Assembly (NCBI GenBank): GCA_002315335.1
Contig: DCGW01000054.1
Coordinates: 1 to 11,507 of the forward strand
DNA length: 11,507 bases
Direction of reading: 5' to 3'
Origin: Firmicutes bacterium UBA1768
GTDB lineage: Bacteria; Bacillota; Clostridia; Peptostreptococcales; Anaerovoracaceae
This document shows, piece by piece, positions 6,187 to 11,507 of this stretch. A program made the translations under genes and the position numbers. The notes under the pieces are model-generated. The model ran no database searches. It was given only the letters and a program-made list of their open reading frames with translations, and was not told where the DNA came from. Within the stretch, counting starts at the first letter, position 1, and the number at the start of each line of letters is the position of its first letter.

Positions 6187-7809
6187 ATGGCTGATTTAGA
6201 AATATCGAATTTTATTCATAACATTATAGATAAGGACCTTGCTGACGGAAAAAACGGAGGCAAGGTATACACGAGATTCCCGCCGGAGCCAAATGGCTAT
6301 CTTCACATAGGGCATGCCAAGTCAATTTGCCTTAACTTTACTACAGCACAAAAGTACGGCGGAAAGTGTAACCTCCGATTTGATGACACAAACCCTGTAA
6401 AAGAAGATGTCGAATACGTTGACTCAATTCAGGAAGACGTTAAGTGGCTGGGCTTTGAATGGGACAAGCTCCTTTTCGCGTCATCATACTTTGACATTAT
6501 GTTTCACTGCGCAGTGAAGCTCATAAGAGAAGGTAAGGCTTATGTCTGTGACCTTTCAGCTGATGAAATAAGAGAATACAGAGGAACGCTTACTCAGCCG
6601 GGCAAGGAAAGCCCTTACAGAAACAGAAGCATAGAAGAAAACATGGACCTCTTCCTCAGAATGAAGGAGGGAGAATTCCCGGATGGTGCGAAGATATTAA
6701 GAGCAAAAATTGATATGGCGTCTCCTAACATCAATATGAGAGACCCGGCTCTTTACAGAATAGCACACCAGTCTCACCATAAAACCGGAGATGAATGGTG
6801 TATCTACCCAATGTACGACTTTGCTCACCCTATCGAAGACGCGATAGAAGGCATAACACATTCAATCTGCACCCTCGAATTTGAAGACCATAGGCCGCTT
6901 TACGACTGGGTAATCAGAGAAACCTGCTGGGAAAACCCACCACAGCAGATAGAATTTGCAAGACTGAACCTTACAAATACAGTAATGAGCAAGAGATACC
7001 TCAAGGCTCTCGTTGATAACGGAGACGTAACAGGTTGGGACGACCCGAGAATGCCGACCATTGCAGGCATAAGAAGAAGGGGCTATACACCTGAGGCAGT
7101 AAGAGACTTCTGCGAAAGAATAGGCGTTGCGAAGGCTAACAGTACGGTAGAAACCGAGCTGCTTGAGCACTGCGTAAGAGAAGACCTCAAGGACAAGACA
7201 GTTTCAAAGATGGTGGTAATGGATCCAATAAAGGTGACTGTCAGAAACTACCCTGAGGGCAGAACAGAAATGGTAGAGGTGGAAAACAGTAAAAATCCTG
7301 AAGACGGTTCAAGAATGGTTCCGTTCTCAAGAGACCTGTATGTTGACCGCACAGATTTTATGGAAGAACCGGTTAAGGGCTACTTCAGACTATTCCCGGG
7401 CAACGAGGTGCGCTTTAAGGGCGCTTACTTCCTCGTTTGTGAAGAGGTTATCAAGGATGAGAACGGTGAGGTTGTGGAGTTAATCTGCACCTACGACCCT
7501 GAAACAAAGTGCGGCGGAACCTTCTCTGCAAGAAAGGTAAAGGGCACTATCCACTGGGTTGACGCAAATTCAGCTGTTCCTATCAAGGTTAACGCATATA
7601 ACCAGCTCTTTATCGACGGAGAGGACGGCAAGCAGGTAGTAAATCCTGAGTCGCTCAAGGTTTACAACGCCTTTGCAGAACCAGCCGTAGGCGAAATGAA
7701 GGCGGGCGAAAGATGCCAGTTCTTCAGACACGGCTACTATATTAAAGATACAAAAACCGGAGACTTCAACCGCATAGTTGACCTCAAGTCTTCCTGGAAG
7801 AAAAAGTAA
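6187..7809 (+). CDS. glnS: Glutaminyl-tRNA synthetase
   Basis: This class I synthetase charges tRNA(Gln) directly with glutamine using ATP, in the cytosol. Its 540 residues match the usual length of bacterial GlnRS (E. coli about 554). The ATP-binding motif [14 protein letters not shown] is at 33-46 (HIGH at 40-43). The acceptor-end region has RFDDTNP (64-70), and the GlnRS-typical [15 protein letters not shown] is at 228-242. The KMSKS-loop equivalent VMSKR is at 266-270, followed by [18 protein letters not shown]. The C-terminal half (about 340-540) is the two-barrel anticodon-binding region. [14 protein letters not shown] and the MSKR form distinguish it from GluRS. Many Firmicutes lack GlnRS and make Gln-tRNA(Gln) by transamidation, so the gene probably traces to an old transfer. 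It heads a compact operon, with truA starting 1 base after its stop. Confidence 0.96.
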   Translation: MADLEISNFIHNIIDKDLADGKNGGKVYTRFPPEPNGYLHIGHAKSICLNFTTAQKYGGKCNLRFDDTNPVKEDVEYVDSIQEDVKWLGFEWDKLLFASSYFDIMFHCAVKLIREGKAYVCDLSADEIREYRGTLTQPGKESPYRNRSIEENMDLFLRMKEGEFPDGAKILRAKIDMASPNINMRDPALYRIAHQSHHKTGDEWCIYPMYDFAHPIEDAIEGITHSICTLEFEDHRPLYDWVIRETCWENPPQQIEFARLNLTNTVMSKRYLKALVDNGDVTGWDDPRMPTIAGIRRRGYTPEAVRDFCERIGVAKANSTVETELLEHCVREDLKDKTVSKMVVMDPIKVTVRNYPEGRTEMVEVENSKNPEDGSRMVPFSRDLYVDRTDFMEEPVKGYFRLFPGNEVRFKGAYFLVCEEVIKDENGEVVELICTYDPETKCGGTFSARKVKGTIHWVDANSAVPIKVNAYNQLFIDGEDGKQVVNPESLKVYNAFAEPAVGEMKAGERCQFFRHGYYIKDTKTGDFNRIVDLKSSWKKK

Positions 7810-7810
7810 A

Positions 7811-8575
7811 ATGATAAAAAACATCCTTCTCACAATAGAATATAACGGCAAGGACTTTGCGGGCTGGCAAATTCAGCCCGAGTCCAGAACTGTTCAGGGT
7901 GAGGTTGAGAGGGCTGTTTCAAAAATGGCCGGTGCTCCGACTAAGGTCGAGGGCACAAGCCGCACCGATGCGGGAGTCCATGCCCACAACCAGAAGGCAA
8001 CCATCAGAGGAGACTTCGGTATACCTACTGAAAAAATACCGATGGTTTTGAACAGACTCCTGCCAGGGGATATTAAAATCAAGGCTGCTGAAGAAAAGGA
8101 AGAGGGCTTTCACGCTCGCTTCAGCTGTAAGGGAAAGCAGTACGTCTACCGAATTATGAATACCGGAGAAAAGGATGTTTTTGCTGCTGGAACATATTGC
8201 TTTATAGAGAGCAGGCTTGATGAAAAGCTGATGAATGAGGGGGCAAAGGCCTTTATAGGTACTCACGACTTCAAAGCCTTTATGGCAATGGGAAGCACTC
8301 CGCAGAAGACTACCATCAGAACAATTTACGATGCATCGGTAGTGAGGAGCGGCGACCTTGTGGAGTTTTTCGTTACGGGAGACGGCTTTCTTTACAACAT
8401 GGTAAGGATAATGGCAGGAACCCTTATGGAAGTGGGCAGCGGGAAGAGAGAACCAAAAGAAATAGAGCAGATAATTACAGGTAAGGATCGTGCGGAGGCA
8501 GGAAGAACCGCGCCGCCGGAGGGGCTTTACCTGAACGAGGTGTATTTTGAGGCAAGAGCTTATGACCAGAGATAG
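7811..8575 (+). CDS. truA: tRNA pseudouridine(38-40) synthase TruA
   Basis: TruA converts U38-U40 of the anticodon arm of many tRNAs to pseudouridine. The 254-residue length is normal. The N-terminal YNGKDFAGWQIQP (11-23) is typical. The catalytic Asp is D53 in RTDAGVHA (51-58). FHARFSCKGKQYVYRI (100-115) matches the FxARxxxxxKxYxY motif, and GDGFLYNMVRIMAGTLMEVG (190-209) and APPEGLYL (234-241) complete the family pattern. I chose the ATG at 7811 because it gives the standard N-terminus; an upstream in-frame start at 7778 would lie inside glnS and add non-family residues. A Shine-Dalgarno-like GGAAG lies within the glnS end, and the 1-base gap suggests translational coupling to glnS. Confidence 0.95.
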   Translation: MIKNILLTIEYNGKDFAGWQIQPESRTVQGEVERAVSKMAGAPTKVEGTSRTDAGVHAHNQKATIRGDFGIPTEKIPMVLNRLLPGDIKIKAAEEKEEGFHARFSCKGKQYVYRIMNTGEKDVFAAGTYCFIESRLDEKLMNEGAKAFIGTHDFKAFMAMGSTPQKTTIRTIYDASVVRSGDLVEFFVTGDGFLYNMVRIMAGTLMEVGSGKREPKEIEQIITGKDRAEAGRTAPPEGLYLNEVYFEARAYDQR

Positions 8576-8927
8576 ATTAAATCAGCTGCTCAAAATAGAA
8601 AAAATAATGGAATCCGAGGCCTGTCTCTCCTGTGGAGGCACAAATAACAGCGATAATGAAGGCTTAGAGGCGTATGAGGTTTCTGAAATAGTGAAAAAAG
8701 GCCGCTATGACAGGGCGGTAATCTGTGCCGAGTTTTCTCTCGAAAGAGGAGACGAACCGGCAGCCATTGCACAGAAAGCTACGGAAGCTTTGGAGCAAAT
8801 GGAAAAAGCTTACAAAAATGGAAATATCACGGAGGTTAAATACGCGAGGTGCGTAGAGGCCGCCGATAAAATAATTAGTGTTGCTGGACCTGAGTTCAAA
8901 AGCATGATGAAGGAGTATCTGATATGA
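8562..8927 (+). CDS. Uncharacterised small Cys-containing protein, 121 residues
   Basis: I do not recognise a family. The start is placed at the ATG at 8562, which has GAGG (8549-8552) 9 bases upstream; a TTG at 8547 in the same frame is less likely. The frame overlaps the truA end by 14 bases and its stop overlaps the next start (ATGA, 4 bases), which argues strongly that it is a real translated gene. The protein is soluble, has no signal peptide or membrane segment, and appears mostly helical. It has a CLSCGG motif at 21-26, two more Cys (55, 97), and a charged helical stretch rich in Glu, Lys and Ala (65-105). CLSCGG could be half of a metal or redox site, but a second CxxC is absent. Position between a tRNA modification enzyme and dCMP deaminase suggests a housekeeping accessory role; this is only context. 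Confidence 0.75.
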   Translation: MTRDRLNQLLKIEKIMESEACLSCGGTNNSDNEGLEAYEVSEIVKKGRYDRAVICAEFSLERGDEPAAIAQKATEALEQMEKAYKNGNITEVKYARCVEAADKIISVAGPEFKSMMKEYLI

Positions 8928-9361
8928 GACCCCAGTGGGATGAATACTTTTTAAAAATTGCAAGCGAGGTTAAGACCCGTTCTACCTGTATAAGACGGCA
9001 GGTGGGAGCTGTAATAGTAAAAGACCATAGAATAATAGCCAGCGGATACAACGGAGCGGCTGCGGGAGCGGCACACTGCGAAGAAACCGGCTGCCTGCGA
9101 GAAAAGCTGGGGATAAAGTCCGGTGAAAGGCACGAGCTTTGCGTTGCCATACATGCTGAGCAGAATGCCATTGTTCAGGCGGCGCGTTACGGTACGCCTA
9201 TTGAAGGGGCAACTCTTTATTGCACCTGCCAGCCCTGCGCTATCTGTGCAAAAATGATAATAAACGCAGGAATTAAGCGTATTGTATATAGCGGAGATTA
9301 TCCGGATGATTTTGCAGCAAAGATGCTGAAGGAAGGAAACGTTGAAATATGCAGAATCTGA
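8924..9361 (+). CDS. Deoxycytidylate (dCMP) deaminase, ComEB type
   Basis: It deaminates dCMP to dUMP, feeding thymidylate synthesis in the cytosol; it is a zinc enzyme of the cytidine/deoxycytidylate deaminase superfamily. The 145 residues carry the catalytic HAE motif (H77, E79) and the zinc-binding PCAIC (P104, C105, C108). The N-terminal [15 protein letters not shown] (18-32) and SGYNGA (40-45) are typical of dCMP deaminases of the ComEB/T4 Cd type. HCEETGC (51-57) fits the additional structural metal site seen in this family. AAGGAG (8910-8915) lies 8 bases before the ATG. The start overlaps the previous stop by 4 bases, and the next gene begins 13 bases before this stop. In Gram-positive genomes comEB-like genes often sit near tagO/mnaA, as here. 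Confidence 0.93.
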   Translation: MRPQWDEYFLKIASEVKTRSTCIRRQVGAVIVKDHRIIASGYNGAAAGAAHCEETGCLREKLGIKSGERHELCVAIHAEQNAIVQAARYGTPIEGATLYCTCQPCAICAKMIINAGIKRIVYSGDYPDDFAAKMLKEGNVEICRI

Positions 9362-11507
9362 TAATGGTGATTGTCCTGGCTTTTGTAATAGCCCTTGTGA
9401 TGACACCTGTTTCTATAAAGCTTGCGCCTAAGATAGGAGCTGTCGACATTCCAAAAGACGATAGGCGTATGCATACCAAGCCTATTCCAAGGTTTGGCGG
9501 CATGGCTATCTTTTTAGGCGTTATGGTTTCGATATTGCTTGTTGTACCGATAAACACAAAGGTTGCCGGAATTCTTATCGGCGGCGCCTTTATTTTTGCG
9601 GTTGGGGTTATAGATGATATAAGAGGGCTTTCCGCTAAGGTGAAGCTCGGAGCGCAGATAATTGCAGCTCTGATAGTTTTTCTTACCGGCACAAAAATAG
9701 CATTTATTCATGTACCAGTCATAGGCGGATATATTTATCTGCCACCTGTCCTCGTAGGTATATTTACCGTAATATGGATAGTAGGAATAACAAATACAAT
9801 TAATCTCATCGACGGGCTCGATGGTTTGGCTGCGGGAACCTCGATGATAGCTTCTATCTGCATAGCCTATGCGGCCTTTGTAAGCGGAAATCCGGGAACC
9901 TCGGTTCTTATGCTGGCAATAGCCGGCGCGGCGTTAGGATTTTTGCCGTTTAACTTTAATCCTGCAAAAACCTTTATGGGAGACTGCGGCTCGCTGTTCT
10001 TAGGCTTTATGCTGGCGGGAATTTCAATCGAAACAATGAAGACAACCACGGTTATTGTGCTTCTCATTCCGATTATATCCCTCGGCTTTCCTATCTTCGA
10101 CACGCTGTTTGCTATTATCAGAAGAAAGGTAAACGGCAGACCTATAATGGAAGCGGACAAGGGTCACCTCCACCATAGAATTATGGAAAGAGGGATGGGT
10201 CAAAAGAGAACAGTTATTATTCTCTATGCAATCAGCGGAATTTTAGGCATTTGTGCCGTTGAGCTGGGCCAGAGAAACTTTGCGGACGCATTCTTTCTGC
10301 TACTCGCGGCAGCAGCGCTTATTTATGTATATATCAGACCGTCAAACAACGGTGTAGAAGCTGAGATTAAGGCTCTTGAGAAGAAGCTTAGTGAGGTGAA
10401 GCCTGTGGAAAACGGTAAAATAAGAGTAATAACAATATTCGGGACAAGGCCAGAGGCGATAAAAATGGCGCCTCTTGTTAAGGCTCTCGAGGAAGACGAT
10501 GCAATTGAATGTATTCTTTGCGTAACTGCTCAGCACAGAGAAATGCTTGACCAGGTGCTTGAGCTCTTCGAGCTGACTCCAAAGTATGATTTAAACATAA
10601 TGAAGCAGAGACAGACTCTCAGCATGATAACGGCGAACGTTATTCAGGGTCTTGACAAGATTGTAGAGGCAGAAAAGCCTGACCTCATTCTCGTTCACGG
10701 CGATACTACCACAACCTTCGTGGCTTCGCTTTCGGCTTTTTATCATAAGATAAAGGTTGGCCATGTTGAGGCGGGCCTTAGAACAGGCAACAAATATTCT
10801 CCTTTCCCTGAGGAAATGAACAGGCTGTTGACTGGTCATATTGCAGACCTGCACTTCGCACCAACCATTATAAATAAGAACAATCTACTCAACGAAAACA
10901 TTCCGGAGGATAGGATTTTCGTTGTGGGAAATACTGTTATTGATGCGCTGCTCACAATTGCGGGCCGCGAATATGAGTTTGAAGACGAAACTCTAAGGGC
11001 GATTGACTTTGATAAGCACAGAGTAATTACAGTAACCTGTCACAGAAGAGAAAACCTCGGAGAAAATATGGAAAATATTTTCACTGCTATCAGAGATATT
11101 GTCTTAAAGTATGACGATGTTGAAGTGGTATATCCGGTTCACCTAAATCCTGCTGTCAGAGAAATAGCAAATAAGATATTAGACGGAGTGGACAGAGTCC
11201 ACCTTATCGACCCGCTTACATATCAGCCCTTTGTTAATCTTATGGCAAGGTCCTTCTTCATTCTCACAGACAGCGGCGGAATGCAGGAAGAGGCTCCGGC
11301 TCTCGGAAAGCCTGTACTGGTAGTAAGGCGTGAGACCGAAAGACCGGAAGCAATAGAAGCAGGCACAGCTAAGTTAGCAGGCGTTCACCACGACGAAATC
11401 TTCGCAATGGCTTCGGAGCTTCTCGACAGCAAGGAAGCATACGATAAGATGAGCGGTGCAAAAAATCCATACGGCGACGGAACAACATCGAAGCAGATAC
11501 TTGAAAT
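9349..11507 (+). CDS. Fused undecaprenyl-phosphate GlcNAc-1-P transferase (WecA/TagO type) and UDP-GlcNAc 2-epimerase (WecB/MnaA type), 3' end cut
   Basis: One open frame joins two enzymes. Residues 1-330 are a multi-span membrane transferase of the WecA/TagO/MraY superfamily that moves GlcNAc-1-P from UDP-GlcNAc to undecaprenyl phosphate. It shows [13 protein letters not shown] (39-51), VIDD (87-90), [15 protein letters not shown] (149-163), [11 protein letters not shown] (209-219) and the cytoplasmic HLHHR (273-277). A linker of about 25 charged residues (330-356) leads to the non-hydrolysing UDP-GlcNAc 2-epimerase (about 357 onward), which converts UDP-GlcNAc to UDP-ManNAc. Its motifs are [12 protein letters not shown] (365-376), HGDTTTT (450-456), HVEAGLRT (472-479), FPEEMNR (486-492), CHRREN (564-569) and [17 protein letters not shown] (640-656). 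Expected catalytic residues D452, E474, E488 and H565 are present. There is no stop between the domains. The window ends after residue 719, probably only 10-20 residues before the natural end. The gene overlaps the dCMP deaminase by 13 bases, with AAGGAAGG (9329-9336) as ribosome site. Likely product role: linkage unit and ManNAc donor of wall teichoic acid or surface polysaccharide. Confidence 0.93.
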   Translation, partial: MQNLIMVIVLAFVIALVMTPVSIKLAPKIGAVDIPKDDRRMHTKPIPRFGGMAIFLGVMVSILLVVPINTKVAGILIGGAFIFAVGVIDDIRGLSAKVKLGAQIIAALIVFLTGTKIAFIHVPVIGGYIYLPPVLVGIFTVIWIVGITNTINLIDGLDGLAAGTSMIASICIAYAAFVSGNPGTSVLMLAIAGAALGFLPFNFNPAKTFMGDCGSLFLGFMLAGISIETMKTTTVIVLLIPIISLGFPIFDTLFAIIRRKVNGRPIMEADKGHLHHRIMERGMGQKRTVIILYAISGILGICAVELGQRNFADAFFLLLAAAALIYVYIRPSNNGVEAEIKALEKKLSEVKPVENGKIRVITIFGTRPEAIKMAPLVKALEEDDAIECILCVTAQHREMLDQVLELFELTPKYDLNIMKQRQTLSMITANVIQGLDKIVEAEKPDLILVHGDTTTTFVASLSAFYHKIKVGHVEAGLRTGNKYSPFPEEMNRLLTGHIADLHFAPTIINKNNLLNENIPEDRIFVVGNTVIDALLTIAGREYEFEDETLRAIDFDKHRVITVTCHRRENLGENMENIFTAIRDIVLKYDDVEVVYPVHLNPAVREIANKILDGVDRVHLIDPLTYQPFVNLMARSFFILTDSGGMQEEAPALGKPVLVVRRETERPEAIEAGTAKLAGVHHDEIFAMASELLDSKEAYDKMSGAKNPYGDGTTSKQILE

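Noticed and set aside
8547..8561. TTG at 8547 as start of the small unknown gene
   Set aside because: The Shine-Dalgarno-like GAGG overlaps it, whereas the ATG at 8562 has that same GAGG at a normal 9-base distance.
8951..10160. Minus-strand open frames opposite the dCMP deaminase and the transferase domain
   Set aside because: They lie opposite strongly conserved coding sequence and have low-complexity or Cys/Ser-rich products typical of shadow frames.
1..11507. Mobile elements, CRISPR arrays, toxin-antitoxin or defence genes
   Set aside because: No transposase, integrase, direct-repeat array or defence-family motif was seen on either strand. Apart from the surface protein, the small unknown and the Lrp tail, the genes are recognisable housekeeping functions.

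Overview
The window reads as a piece of chromosome from a Gram-positive Firmicute, most likely an anaerobic member of the Clostridia. This is an inference from three things: moderately AT-rich DNA with strong AAGGAGG-type ribosome binding sites, a large Cys-module/Ig-like surface protein of a kind common in gut Firmicutes, and a dCMP deaminase gene followed by TagO/WecA-type and MnaA/WecB-type envelope-sugar functions. I cannot name the genus. No phage, transposon, CRISPR array, rRNA or tRNA gene was seen.

Left part (1-5310, + strand): the 3' end of a very large extracellular or surface protein (at least 1361 residues, start outside the window), followed after 12 bases by an alanyl-tRNA editing protein of the long AlaX type (AlaX-like plus DHHA1). 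A bidirectional hairpin terminator closes this strand and also serves the convergent gene on the right.

Middle (5372-6186): a minus-strand Lrp/AsnC family regulator carrying an unusual acidic-then-basic low-complexity C-terminal tail. It shares a 191-base divergent promoter region with the operon to its right.

Right part (6187-11507, + strand): a tightly packed run of glnS (glutaminyl-tRNA synthetase), truA (tRNA pseudouridine synthase), a 121-residue protein of unknown function, a dCMP deaminase, and a bifunctional gene cut by the window end. Spacings or overlaps are +1, -14, -4 and -13 bases, which suggests one transcript with translational coupling. The last gene joins a membrane undecaprenyl-phosphate GlcNAc-1-phosphate transferase (WecA/TagO type) to a UDP-GlcNAc 2-epimerase (WecB/MnaA type) in one reading frame.

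The functional themes are tRNA charging, tRNA quality control and modification (AlaX, GlnRS, TruA), nucleotide supply (dCMP deaminase), and the first steps of wall polymer or surface polysaccharide synthesis (the fused enzyme). The most interesting points are the fused transferase-epimerase, the histone-tail-like extension of the Lrp regulator, the AlaX protein whose expected zinc-ligand histidine appears as glutamine in a cysteine cluster, and the surface protein whose beta domains appear to be interrupted by helical segments. I do not see clear evidence of a wholly new defence or mobile system.
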